Shown here: in pieces, positions 11,264 to 22,331 of the stretch
Numbering within the stretch: position 1 is the first letter of the stretch
Layout: each line of letters starts with the position of its first letter
Source of the DNA: Aphrocallistes beatrix
Lineage: Eukaryota > Porifera > Hexactinellida > Sceptrulophora > Aphrocallistidae
Direction of reading: 5' to 3'
DNA length: 64,000 nucleotides
NCBI GenBank assembly: GCA_963281255.1
Contig: OY725496.1
Coordinates: 1,178,001 to 1,242,000 of the forward strand
Made by a program: the position numbers and the translations under genes
Notes under the pieces: model-generated
What the model was told of the DNA's origin: nothing
What the model saw: only the letters and a program-made list of their open reading frames with translations
The model's database searches: none

Positions 11264-11439
11264 CAGTAGTTCTGAACCTTTTCAGTCAGTGGTACCCCTT
11301 GGTGTCAACATGAGGTTTCACGTATCCCTATCATTTTTTTTGTTTGTTCAGTTGGTTTGGGATGGACTGCATGAATATATTGCTTAATTTAAATGAAATT
11401 ACCCCAGATACCCTCTGTAGCCCAGGTTCAGAACCGTTG
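11264..11439. mobile_element. hAT MITE
   Basis: Ends CAGTAGTTCTGAACCTTTT and CAGGTTCAGAACCGTTG (inverted). Flanks are CTTTACAG and CTTTATAG, an 8-bp duplication with one later change. It belongs to the same broad style as the copy at 4638 but a different family. Confidence 0.85.
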
Positions 11440-11447
11440 CTTTATAG

Positions 11448-12324
11448 AGTGTTTATATAGTCTTGGCCCCTTGAACATTTTAACTTATATACTACATAAA
11501 AGACATGCTGAACTCCATTCACTGTGAATTTTATTTGCCAATATAATCAATCACCTTTCAATTCTAGTACTTTCCTAATTCGATTTGGCATACAACTCAC
11601 TAAATTATCTAAGAATTATTTCGATATTACTATTTTAGCGGTCCGATTGATAATTTTTGGATTTCTAAGTTTGTTTTCGTGGCTCTATTAGAATAGGTCC
11701 CAAGACTTTTGAAACACCCTGTATGTACTGATAATTATCTCTTCTATCCCCGTTATAAATATTATTTAATTTATTTCGAACCAAATTTAGTAGCTTATTA
11801 TTGTATTATATTCTTATAGAGAAATCCTCCGACATGATCTATCACTTCTATATCTACAACCGTCTGAATGAAATCTCTACATTATCATTATCGATGAACT
11901 CCACTAACAGCTACAATGACACTTATTCAAGACGCATCAGAGTTACATTCTACCCTTATAATCATATCTCGCTTCTACTCGACTTTCTAAACTACCTCTA
12001 TGCTCATTTTATCTGTGACATTTCTTACCAATTATACTTATAATTTCTGCTTGATTATTTATTAATTTACTTGCTACATGTCCACTATATATATAATTAT
12101 CTCCAGACCATTCATGATATCATAAAAGGGTAGTAGATCATTAATTATTTACTTAATACGGGTAGTTACAGTAAATTTACAGTTGTATTAGAATTTTGAT
12201 AGAAAGTAAACTAACTGATCTAATCAATCCCTAGTCCAAGTCCACCAATCAACACTATTGCCTTAGTGTATAGAATGCTATGGTCAGACTAATATATCCA
12301 ACCTGTCTATATGAACTAAATCTA
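11448..12324. other. No gene recognised
   Basis: AT-rich intergenic sequence. The frame at 11801-12043 is hydrophilic-aromatic with no domain and is not supported as a gene. Confidence 0.4.
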
Positions 12325-12329
12325 ACATA

Positions 12330-12794
12330 CAGACGCGGCACACCCTTTCAAAAAGTGGTACGTCGGGATATCAAAAGATTTTGTACGCGTGGGATCCACA
12401 ACTAACTCATTGATTCCATGAGGTTCGGTAACGCCGGACCTCATCATATTTCCACCCTCCCCTCCCGCAGTTTGCACTATATCTGAGGATTTTTAATAGA
12501 TTCGGCATTTCCTTAAGCGTACCATGCTAAAAATGGGACTGCGATGTCGTTCCACGCCCTTGGGACATCTCTGAAAAGTGGCACGGCGCTCGCCGTACCA
12601 GTCACACTATTGTCAATGTAGTATTTCAGTAGATAATATAATTACCAATAAATTGTTTCATTTATAAAAGTGTTTTTTCTGAAATGTAATATAACGTCGC
12701 CGGACCATCCTGAAATGAAGTACGGCAATGCTGTACCTCTCTGAAAAGTGGTACGGCGCTTGCCGTACCTTCCATTTCGGGTATGCCACCCCTG
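12330..12794. mobile_element. MITE with 5-bp target duplication
   Basis: It runs from CAGACGCGGCACACCC to GGGTATGCCACCCCTG, flanked on both sides by ACATA. Inside, the unit CTGAAAAGTGGTACGGCGCT occurs near 12571 and again near 12741. A 5-bp duplication is unlike the 8-bp of the other hAT elements and matches the MITE at 19749. Confidence 0.75.
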
Positions 12795-13034
12795 ACATAT
12801 ATTAAAAAGGTTCATTCGAATATGAACCATCCGCATGCGGATATAGCTACATTCGAATATAATATTTTCAAAGCAATATGAGACATTTTTGGTTAACCTT
12901 TGTTTACAATATTTATATAAAGTGAACAAATTCCCAAAATAGGCTAGATTGCGTAACTCTAGGCGCCCGAAGGGAGACTCTACGGACACAAAGTATCCGC
13001 AAGCCCCGCAGCGAAAGCAAGTGAAGCGCACTTG
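12795..13034 (+). mobile_element. HelB Helitron, 3' part
   Basis: It shares AAATTCCCAAAATAGGCTAGATTG and the following hairpin region with the HelB copies at 36620 and 56991, and ends GCGCACTTG at 13034 before T. The 5' part is missing. Confidence 0.7.
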
Positions 13035-13548
13035 TTTGTATTGAAAATTTAAAGATGACTAATTCGGATGTGTAGCTTACTAATTTGAAATCAAAAATAG
13101 TGTATTTCTTGGTTTGAATACATACTCCTTTATATACTAGATCCACTTTAATACTATTTGTATGTATTTTTCATGGTGGTCTAATACATTTGTCCAGGTA
13201 TTCTATATTGACTATGTCTCAACAATAGTCGGAATGACTGAGGACAATGCGAAGAGTGCAAGTTCAAATGATAATCGATACCGTTACTAATTTACGAAAA
13301 GGTGTGTCTGTATTTGTTGCTCTGCTGATTCCAAGAACCCTAACAGTGGCTCGTTTCACTTGCTCCGCGCACCCCAAGTTTCGCCTCATTCTCATAGCGG
13401 TGAGCCTCCATGACTTTGAACCTAATCAAGACATATTTCAATCATTAATATATAATATATTACCACGAAAGGTAGCCTCCAAAGAGGGTACTGAAACATT
13501 TGTGTTGCCTCTTTGAATAAAGATTGATGTAGAATTATTCCCTCCTAC
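13035..13548. other. Unassigned; weak open frame
   Basis: An 89-codon frame at 13247-13516 (plus) has no domain that I recognise; its tail VASKEGTETFVLPL is not diagnostic. No other content was identified. Confidence 0.3.
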
Positions 13549-13899
13549 AAGGCTGGATTCGGTTAACCGGCTAACCGCCGTCAATCTCGGTTAACGGTTA
13601 AGGAAATCCTCGATCGGTTAACCGATCGGCTTTATTTTATAAATATTTACACTAATTTCATTGTTTTTCTACGGAGATTCATGAAAATTACTTCTAAATA
13701 TTTGATATACAGAATAATTCCTATTTTATAATCATATAATATATTTCGAGACCACTGAAAACTATAAAAAATTTGATACCAGGTTAAAGATTAGTCCAAA
13801 AATGCATATTTTTACTAATTTATATTGCCAACCGGTTAACAGCCCTGGAGGAAACCAAAATAACTGAGCCCTAAAATCGGTTAACCAACCCCATCCCTG
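13549..13899. mobile_element. hAT MITE, copy 1 of a pair
   Basis: It begins AAGGCTGGATTCGGTTAACC (first C changed) and ends GGTTAACCAACCCCATCCCTG. Flanks CCTCCTAC and CCTCCCAC form an 8-bp duplication with one difference. The interior carries GGTTAACCG words in both directions. Confidence 0.85.
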
Positions 13900-13990
13900 C
13901 CTCCCACTTGTACTATTTGTCCGTCGGATCATTCATGCGGTTCTTTACTTCTAATATTCTCCTAAATCTGAAATATTTTTTCTTCAAGTC

Positions 13991-14358
13991 CAGGCTGGAT
14001 TCGGTTAACCGGTTAACCGGCTAACCGCCTTCAATCACGGTTAACGGTTAAGAAAATCTTGGATCGGTTAGCCGATCTGCTTTATTTTCTAAATATTCAG
14101 ACTAATTTCATTGTTTTTCGATGGAGATTCATGAAAATTACTTGTAAAATTTTGATATTACAATATTATTACTATTTTTCCAACCAAACAGTATATTTCG
14201 AGACCACTGAAATTTGTAAATTATTCGACATCAGGTTAAATATTAGTCGACAAATCCATATTTATACTAATTAATATTGACATCGGTTAACCGGTTAACC
14301 GCCCTGGAGGAAGCCAAACTAACCGACCCCGAATATCGGTTAACCAACCCCAGCCCTG
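13991..14358. mobile_element. hAT MITE, copy 2 of a pair
   Basis: Same family and orientation as 13549-13899, 92 bases further on. Ends CAGGCTGGATTCGGTTAACC and ACCAACCCCAGCCCTG. Flanks TTCAAGTC and TTCAAGTG form its own 8-bp duplication, so the two copies are separate insertions and not a tandem duplication. Confidence 0.88.
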
Positions 14359-14689
14359 TTCAAGTGAAAATGAAGCTAAAAATGAATAATCGTCCCGCTA
14401 CTATTCGAGTATATAGGGAACTCAGTTATTTCCAAATCTCTAGGCCTAGTAAAGTCTGAATGCTAGGACACTTAAAGCATGCTCGGATAGAACTGTAGTT
14501 TGGAGATCATTGAATTGTCCTACTTTACGACAAGAGTCGTAGAAACTGAATTTTAGGGTGCAGCATAAAATTGTTAGGTTTAAGCCTTGGTGTCATTTGT
14601 CACACACGCGGAAAAAGGTTATAGTTCAAAAGGTTAAGTTTCACGCTTACTGATTGTGCTTTTAATTTTAGTCAACAATAACTATATAA

Positions 14690-14820
14690 AGAAAGTAGTA
14701 GACTCTACAATTATACTATAATTGTCTCACCAAATACTGTAATTGGATATCTCTATAGACACTATTAAGAATAATACTTCGTATTACTAGTAATTACATC
14801 TCAGCTAGATATATACATAC
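14690..14820 (+). promoter_or_regulatory. Orphan 5' flank of an NHL gene
   Basis: About 125 bases match the inverse of 23575-23705, the sequence directly upstream of the intact NHL gene, including CCAAATACTGTAATTGGAT, GACACTATTAAGAATAATAC and ACATCTCAGCTAGATAT. The gene itself is absent; Helitron pieces follow. A promoter role is inferred only from position in the intact copy. Confidence 0.65.
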
Positions 14821-14839
14821 TACACATCACATTCATTAC

Positions 14840-15292
14840 AAGCGAGCTTCCCGCACTTGCGTACCGCGGCTGGAACACTTTGTGTTCGCAGGGTCACACT
14901 GCGGGCTCCTGGAAATGTAAACAAATTCAGAAGCCTTAACGGATGAAAATATATATATATATATATATATATCTGTGACGAATTGATTGAAGAAACTACC
15001 AGGCACAGAAAGCTGATTTTTGGCATGTGGGAGTCTTTTGGCTATGGCTCCACCAAGTTCTGACCTCAGACCAAAATCTCGACTCATCATGGAGTTATGA
15101 AGTCATTGTTAACTTTTTTATAATAAGAAATTATAACTCAGCTATTTTAGGTGATAGAAGGCGAAAACTTTAATAGAATGTGATTATAACAGTAGGACGG
15201 ACGTGTTTAGAGATGTTATCTCCCTTATAATTAATCAATGCGACCCCAGGCGCCCAAAGGGCGACTTCGACGGACACAAAGTGTCTGTTTAC
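14840..15292. mobile_element. Helitron pieces in both orientations
   Basis: A minus-strand 3' end (CAAGCGAGCTTCCCG, worn hairpin) lies at about 14840-14915. A plus-strand HelA body follows a (TA)n tract at 14951-14972 and runs to the 3' hairpin region near 15290, where the GC-rich terminal end is missing. Confidence 0.65.
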
Positions 15293-15742
15293 ACTAAAAC
15301 AACCACCTTAACATCTTTAGATAGGTTTCAACTTATATGTTACAATTGAATTCGACTTGAATACATAGCACTGCCAGATGAGAGTGACAATTTTAAAGGT
15401 GTTAATTGTTCTCTTAAAAAGTAATGATTGTTTACTTGTAGGGATGTCGTAACATTCAATATTTGCAAAGTATTTTCCTTCTTACTAGCACAATGGGTAC
15501 GGCTGCTTAGTGACTGGAACTCTTTCACAAAATCAACTTTGAGCCCTTTATTCGTTTGTATCACCCGCACTTCGGCATCGATCATGACATTTTAGATTAT
15601 TTCAAAGTAGTTTTGTATGCTTTTAAAATGTTTATTAATGAATTAAACACGTTACTCATTTAATTATAGAAATGACAGAGAAAAGACATTAATTTAAATG
15701 GAATACAATGAAATACAACGGATTTAAAATTCTTGCATAGTC
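15293..15742 (-). other. Unassigned; 81-codon open frame
   Basis: The minus-strand frame 15340-15585 (MIDAEVRVIQ...) has no recognised domain. It lies just downstream of the membrane-protein pseudogene and could be chance. Confidence 0.25.
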
Positions 15743-16249
15743 TTAGGAAATGAGAAGTGGGTCAGTAAGGCTACGAGTGAACCTCGTTCGAACTCTTCCG
15801 AAACGATAGTTGAGTTTATTTACGAACTTTCTACGGAAGAATACGAATGTGGCTAACACGTATTGAGAGGCAATGGTTAGGAAAGCAACTGATTCTAGGG
15901 TTGTCGAGATTGTTTCTACAATCTCACTGGAAAGTGCAAAAGCATTAATTTGTGGTGTTGTAATAAACAAAGGTTCATAGTCAAGTATCCCATAGAGTTG
16001 TTTGAGGAGTTTAGGACAGGAAGCAAATATAGTGAATACGAAAAAGTAATCCTCAACAAGTTCAGCTAAAGTTATACAAAGTACGTATTCCAAATCCCAG
16101 CGAGCACATTATGACAGCAAAATGGTGACTGCTTTTTACTGCTATCTTTACTACTCGACTGCTCCTCCCTCTCACTTGATATTCTATGGACTGCCACTGC
16201 AGTGTTTTGTGTAATTTACGAGTTTGTCTGATCCAAAAACGAAAATATA
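15743..16249 (-). pseudogene. Decayed paralogue of the 9.15 kb membrane protein, C-terminal half
   Basis: It aligns from IYFRFWIRQTRKLHKTLQWQ through SHHFAVIMCSLGFG, AELVEDYFFVFTIFASCP and LDYEPLF to the tail SLTDPLLIS, which is identical to the intact gene. One frameshift lies near 16070-16090. The upstream part is cut by the HelA copy at 16250-16729. The few bases beyond the Helitron still read VIIEL in frame, close to PIILL of the intact protein, so the Helitron went into the gene body. Confidence 0.8.
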
Positions 16250-16729
16250 TCCTTACTATTAAAACTCGATTAAAAAGCTGATTTTTGGCATGTGGGAGTT
16301 TTTTGGCTATGGCTCCAGTAAGTTCTGAGCTCAGAGCAAAATGTCGACTCATCATGGAATTATGACGTCATCGTCACATTTTTAAAAGTTAAGCAATACA
16401 GTTATTCGAGCATAACTCAGCCATTATAGGAGATAGAAGGCTGAAATTTTAATAGAATCTGTATACTAACATGCCTCACATATGATGCAACTATCATCAA
16501 AAAATGATTGTTCATCACTTTGTTATGACGTCATCATTACTCATCAAAAATTTTAAAATTGATAAAATTGGTGATTTTTCGTGCGATACCGATTATACAG
16601 TAGGACAGACGTATTTAGAGATGTTATATCCTTATAATTAATCAATGTGACCCCAGGCGCCCAAAGGTCACCTCCGGCGGACACAAAGTGTCCGCCAGCC
16701 GCGCAGCGCAAGCAAGCGAAGCGCGCTTG
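16250..16729 (+). mobile_element. HelA Helitron, complete ends
   Basis: It starts TCCTTACTATTAAAACTCG after A at 16249 and ends GCGCGCTTG before T at 16730. TGACGTCA occurs at 16363-16370 and 16526-16533. The insertion split the membrane-protein pseudogene, and its 3' end stands 11 bases before the ATG of the NHL pseudogene. Confidence 0.9.
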
Positions 16730-16740
16730 TTAATTCAATA

Positions 16741-17656
16741 ATGACAACTGCTGCTATCGGTCTAGAGTTTGATGGGCCTGTGTTTGGTCTAGCTGAGATG
16801 GTAGACAGAATCGTGGTTACTGAGTCTACTGCTGGAGCGTCTAATCTGCCTGTACTAGCTCACAAGTGTGGAGTGACTCCTGTATTGAAGATAGGAGGGA
16901 AACAGAGTAGTGAAGAAGGGATGTTCCAATTTCCCTATGGAGTAGCAGTGGACTTTCAAACTGGAAATATTTATGTGTCAGAGATGAGTAACAGCAGAGT
17001 CCGAGTGTTCGATAGCAATGGTAATTATTTGTACAAGATTGGAGATAAGATGATAACTTCACGCTCTATTGCTATTTCAGAAAATAGAGTGTTTGTAAGT
17101 CAGTTTCTCACTAATTGTGTGTCGGTTCATGATTTATACGGAACTCTCATCACACAGTTTGGAAGTAGAGGGAGTGGAGAATCTCAGTTCAAATATCAAT
17201 TTGGTATCGTAATCAATGAAACGAATAGAGACATCTATGTGAGTGATCGTGATAATAATAGAATACAAATATTCTCAAAAGAGCTACCGGTCAAATCTCA
17301 ATTCGGACAGGTAATACTGGAAAGACCTTGACATCAAACTAACTAACGAGTTTATTTATGTGCTTTGCTACAAGAAACCTTTCCTATATTCTTTCACTTA
17401 TGACTTCATTCAAACACACAACACTGCTATCAGTTCTATTTCCAAACACTTGAAAGGTCCTTGGGCATTCTGCATAGATGGATCTGGTCACTTTATTATA
17501 TCGGATTATCGACAAAATGCTATTGTTATTTTCAATCAACAAGGTTAATTAGTGCACACTATTACTGATAGTGTATCTGGACCATGTGGAGCTATACTCG
17601 ATTCGAAAGAGAGAATCATAGTAGTCGACTATAACTACTCTCTTCTCATTTTCTGA
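16741..17656 (+). pseudogene. NHL-repeat protein pseudogene
   Basis: The first 196 codons carry NHL repeats (FPYGVAVDFQTGNIYVSEMS, NSRVRVFDSNG, FGIVINETNRDIYVSD, NNRIQIFSK). The frame shifts near 17316-17330, continues as LTNEFIYVLCYKKPFLYSF and GPWAFCIDGSGHFIISDY, meets one stop at NQQG, and then reads LVHTITDSVSGPCG to IIVVDYNYSLLIF. No RING, B-box or coiled coil precedes the ATG. NHL repeats form a beta-propeller used for RNA or protein binding; a working product is unlikely here. Confidence 0.85.
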
Positions 17657-17982
17657 ATTTTATTTTCTTATTTTTGTATTGATATTTTTATTCTCTAACT
17701 TTTTTACAATTTGTGGATTCTCATTGTTTTTGTTTAGGATACTTAACACTTTTTTATTATATTTTGACGATTGAATGAGGATCAGCGATTTCCTTTCAGA
17801 ATAATTCGATGGGTGATCTTCATCCTTCTTAGAAATTAATATTGTCTTCTTTCCTCAGCTCATTAACTTATTCTATTTTTCTATGCACTTACTAATTTCG
17901 GTCAGTACTAAACCTAATGGGTATTCTATTAGCTAAGCTTGATTGCTATTCTAATTTTAGAAAAATTAGCTGTTAAGTAACA
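17657..17982. other. No gene recognised
   Basis: AT-rich sequence between the NHL pseudogene and a HelA copy; no coding or repeat signal identified. Confidence 0.4.
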
Positions 17983-18658
17983 CAAGCGCGCTTCTTTTGC
18001 TTGCGCTATGCGGTTGGCGGACACTGTGTCCGCCAGAGGCGTCCTTTGGACGCCTGGCCTCACAATGATTAATTATAAGGTAGATAACATCTCTAAATAC
18101 GTCTGTCTTACTATTATAATCGATCACTCGAAAAGTCACCAAATTTGTCAATTTTTGATGAGTAATGATGACGTGATAACAGAGTGATGAGTCATCATTT
18201 GTTGATGATAGTTATATCATATTTGAATAATATTAATATACACATTCTAGTATTAAAACTTTAGCCTTCTATCACCTAAAATGGCTGTTATAGTCGAAAA
18301 ACTGAAATTTCTAATTATGAAAAAGGTGACAATGACATCATAATTCCATGATGAGTTGAAATTTTGTGTCTGAGGTCAGAACCTAGTGGTGCCATAGCCA
18401 AAATACACCCACATGCCAAAAATCAGCAGTTTTTTCAATCAATTCGTCACATACATATATACATATATATATACAGTCGACTCCGCTTAATAGGGCCACT
18501 GTTTAATCGGGTCAGCCGCTTAATCGGGCCACTTTTGGCAGGACCGGAATAGCTCTCACACATAGAAGCTAATACAAAATATTTTCGGTTAATAGGGTCC
18601 TCCGCTTAATCGGGGCAAAATGTCCTCTGACCGATGTGGCCCTATTAAGCGGAGTCGA

Positions 18659-18701
<43 letters not shown>

Positions 18702-18702
18702 T
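17983..18702 (-). mobile_element. HelA Helitron, minus, with a MITE in its TA spacer
   Basis: The 3' end CAAGCGCGCTTC is at 17983. The body reads through the CAATCAATTCGTCAC end into (TA)n, which is interrupted by the MITE 18474-18661 and continues to 18702. The 5' terminal TCCTTACT piece is missing. Confidence 0.75.
18474..18661. mobile_element. pogo-like MITE, 188 bp
   Basis: Nearly a full palindrome with ends CAGTCGACTCCGCTTAATAG on both sides and TA flanks within a TA tract. The copy at 60501-60688 has exactly the same length and also sits in a HelA spacer. Confidence 0.92.
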
Positions 18703-19274
18703 ACTGCTCTATCTCTGATTGCTGAAACATTACGCGCTGAGTATGTTAGTTAATAAAACTACCATACAAAGAAGTTCCCCCTCCCTGAAAGTATGTAGGT
18801 AATTAATTAACAGTCTCATCATCTATCTAACAGAGCACTTCTCGAGTTTGGACAGGATGTGGTTCCCGTATGTGTACTTGCGCAGCGTACTCATGTAGGG
18901 CTTAATCTTGAACATCAAAAATTTTCTTTTCTTTCGGCTTTGCCACGTCTATCATTCTGGACCACATAGTTCGCGAACTGGTCCTTCATCAAGGTGTAGA
19001 GGGACCTACATTCCAAAGGATTCGTTAAGTCTTGATCGGCTTCGAACGTACGTCCGTACGTTCGTATGTCCGTGTGCTTGCTCGTGGAAATTATATTTGA
19101 CAAAATTGTACCAAATTTGGCCATACATTCAAGTCAAAAATAGAGAAAATAGCTAGCTACCATTCTAACACATGCATTAAGGTTTAGGAAGGATATCACA
19201 CTAAGAAAATATTTAAAAAATTAAAACTCGAACAAATATTGGGAACTAATTAAGAAAGAATTGTCAAAAATTAG
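18703..19274. other. No gene recognised; NHL 3' flank at the right
   Basis: 19180-19274 matches the 3' flank of the intact NHL gene (22255-22330), as expected for a duplicated unit. The remainder shows no domain. Confidence 0.4.
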
Positions 19275-20292
19275 TTAGTAAATTTGAAAATTGTAATCCA
19301 GCAGGTTAATAACAACAATACGTTGTTGATCATCCATAGCGACACCTCAAGGTAGAGATAGAAATCCTTCTCGTGTCTCTACATAATCTTCTAAAGGATT
19401 GAATACTTTCAAACAACCAGCAATATAGTCATTAACTATAAAGTTACCATTATATTGTCGATTGTAAAGAAGTAAGCATGAGATAGCTGGCTCTGTTGTC
19501 CTGTGAAATGGATAGAATGGAGATAATTGTGTTCTGCATTGAATGTGTGAATCATACTATTAAGGAGAACGAGAACAAATATCTGATTTTGGAATAGTTT
19601 GGTATCCACTGGATATTCCAGTTTGTCTTCTCCGAAATTGTTGACAAATGTTAGATTTAGTTTCAATACTTCGATTCTGTTAGCATATCCTCTATTACAA
19701 ATATACACAAGCCCATTATGTACGCACAGACTTGTTGGACTCTTAAGCCAGGCCCGGCGGAAGCAACTTTTTATTGGTCCGGCCAAAAGCAATTTTGCAT
19801 ATGAAAATAAGCCATAATGGCATAAAATTGGTCCGGCCAAAGCCGGACCAGCCGGACCAGTTCCGCCGGCCCTGTAAGCTGAATAGCATTCTCACCTTCT
19901 AAGCTAGTACTCTTCACAAACTCTCCAGTTTTAGCAAACTTGTAAATTGCGGAACTTGATGAAGTTGAAACAAATAGGAATTCTCCAGATAGACAGATAC
20001 CATAAGGCGAATCCAACTGTTCTTCTCCAAATTTTCTTACAAAATCTCCTTCAGAAGAGTAGACAGATACTACGGTCTTATACCAATCAACAATAAACAC
20101 TTCGTTACTTGCATCGTCAATAGTTATACCCTTCGGAGTAATAACTTCTCCTTCACCAAATCCTTTCTTCCCCTTCATGACAAGAGGTTCTCTTCTCTTA
20201 CAATACTCCACTGTTTCTATTTCTCTCAAATGCACCCTCTTTACACAATCAGAAAACCCTTCATTATTTACGACAAACCATAGCATTCTAAT
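19275..20292 (-). pseudogene. NHL-repeat protein pseudogene, N-terminus lost
   Basis: The homology to the intact 403-residue gene starts at LWFVVNNEGFSDC (about residue 112 there) and runs to the end (QIY then stop). A 126-base MITE splits it at TAAGC. After it come SPTSLCVHNGLVYIC, FGEDKLEYPVDTKLF and NAYFF-like HAYFFTIDN, then a small frame change and one stop (FLSLP then GVAMDDQQRIV). The coiled coil is gone. Confidence 0.88.
19749..19874. mobile_element. 126-bp MITE with 5-bp target duplication
   Basis: Inverted ends CAGGCCCGGCGGAAGC and CAGGGCCGGCGGAACTGG, flanked by TAAGC at 19744-19748 and 19875-19879. The intact paralogue has CTTAAGCTGAATAGC once at the matching place (about 22800), which proves the empty site and the 5-bp duplication. 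Confidence 0.93.
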
Positions 20293-21534
20293 GCAGTAAG
20301 GCAATGGGCCAACTATAAATTCTGAACCATGGATTGGTTAAACGAGCTAATTAATTTTTCTGAAAATGGTTAGATTATGCTAGTATATAACTTTGTATAT
20401 CATTTAATGATCGTTTTCATTGATTCCACATCGATTTTATTTAAAATGATTCGAGGATCGCACTGTAGATAATTTGTAGTTAAACTAATTTTAACCAATC
20501 ATATTACTTATATATTAACATACTACTTACTTGTTTTGTTTTAAGGATATTAAAGTTAGATTCAATGCATTATTACGTAGTACCAAAATAAAGCAAAATT
20601 AATAACTCCTCTCTCGGTAGTTTTTGAATGAGGGAACATCTGGAGTAGATGTATTCTGGGATTTACAAATTGCTTGCGTTAAGCTGGTAACTGATCATTT
20701 GATGTTCTGATAGGTTTTAATCTTGAGAATGATCAGAATAAGAGTTCACAAGAGCACCAATAGGTAAAAGACTAAGTGAACAATGTGGTGAAGACTGACC
20801 CAAAGTGCTTGAGTGAAATAGCGGAATGATCCAAGTATTTTGACAAGACCGCAATTGACTTTAGCAACCTCTCTATTCAGACTTTGTTGGAAATCGTAAC
20901 TTCTAAAGTCCCATGTATGAATAAAACTTTTGAAAGTATATTTCATTGAAAAGACAGGCCTCGAAGCAATCCGTCCTAGCGGACTGAGGAGAACCCTGAA
21001 TGACGAGGATGAATGAGAGTAGGAGGAGAAACAGGATATAGACAGCTGTGAGGACACGAGTGATTCCTTTGATTATGGTTATTTATTCCAGTTTACCATC
21101 AAAAAAAGGTCGTAATGCTAAGAGAGTGTGATGGGAATTGAAATTAAATTAGAGATAATAATTGTGTCACTAGCATGAGAAACTTGAAGGTATAAATTTC
21201 ATCAATGCATAAAGTCGGGCCCTATGAGATGGGCGCCAGCAGGGCCATTTGACCCAGAACTCCAGCTTCGGGAGTCCTCATCACCCTCCAAAGTCCCATA
21301 AAAATAGACAGAATTCATCATCATAATTAAATATATATTATATTTTCAATCATTGGTTTATGAAGTGTTCTTGTGAACTCATAACAGTAACTGTATTTTC
21401 AACATTTAGTGAAAGCCCAGTACGATTTGATTATATTGAACGGACGTATATATACTTTATTTTGGCAAATTTAGCACAGAAAAAGGCTAGAAAAGCATTT
21501 ATCAATTAAAGCTCATTTGTATTCACACAAATTT
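20293..21534. other. Flank with a duplicated tract; no confident gene
   Basis: 20537-20632 repeats 24868-24960 (TAAGGATATT, GCATTATTACGTAGTACCA, CCTCTCTC). This marks a larger duplication that carried NHL genes. A hydrophobic minus-strand stretch near 20990-21057 was not assignable. Confidence 0.5.
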
Positions 21535-21683
21535 CATAGGCGCCGAACCCGGGGGGCCTGGGGGGCTCGAGCCCCCCCTGGATTCAAAGATGGCCCATAG
21601 ACGCAATAAAAAATTTAGGGCTGAGCCCCCCTGGAACCCCGAAATTGTCCTTGATTTCGAAAAGTTCGGCGCCCCTGCACACA
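21535..21683. mobile_element. hAT-type MITE
   Basis: Inverted ends CATAGGCGCCGAACC and GTTCGGCGCCCCTG enclose runs of G and C (GAGCCCCCC / GGGGGGC). The target duplication is not clear, so the exact ends are uncertain. Confidence 0.6.
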
Positions 21684-21742
21684 ATTACACATCCATTATC
21701 GTATAATATTTATCACATTCTTTTCATGTTTCTATCTACTTA

Positions 21743-22105
21743 GAACATTCAATATGTTCCAGGAATGACTCTGTATATTTAAATGTAGTAGAGATAGGCT
21801 ATATCCATTTAATCTATTGAACTCATTGAAGCCTTGCCTCCTGATTCGTATATATGTTTGTTCAGCTCTTGAAAATTTTGCGGTAACCCAACTCCATATA
21901 TAGACCTCAGTTTTGTGCACTTAATAAAAATAGATTTTGCTGTTTTGTTCATCAATATCGATTTTATCGATTTTATAAAACAAAACAAGCCTATATACGA
22001 ATCAGGAGGCAAGGCTTCAATGAGTTCAATAGATTAAATGGATATAGCCTATCTCTACTACATTTAGATATACAGAGTCATTCCTGGAACTAATTGAATG
22101 CCCTA
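21743..22105. repeat. Long inverted repeat, arms about 115 bp
   Basis: ATTCCTGGAAC...ATGGATATAGCCTATCTCT on the right is the near-perfect inverse of the left arm (21748-21862), with about 130 bases between. The arms contain AGGCTTCAATGAGTTCAAT in inverse. Open frames crossing it are by-products of the palindrome. Confidence 0.9.
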
Positions 22106-22331
22106 AATATATATTGGAATGTAGGTTACAATCCTAGCAAAGTGGCCCTGGGCACTCTGATTCTCTCAGAGACCCTGCATAAAAGCACAGGATTCGCGCG
22201 AATCTAAACAAGATATGGGTAGCTGCCCTCCTCCTTTCCTTACTTCAAAAGTGCACACCACACTAAGAAAATTTATAAAAAAACATAAATAAATACTGGG
22301 AAGTAATTAACAAAGAATGCTATAAAGAAAG

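Noticed and set aside
21732-22012. Two overlapping minus-strand frames
   Set aside because: They arise from the arms of the inverted repeat.
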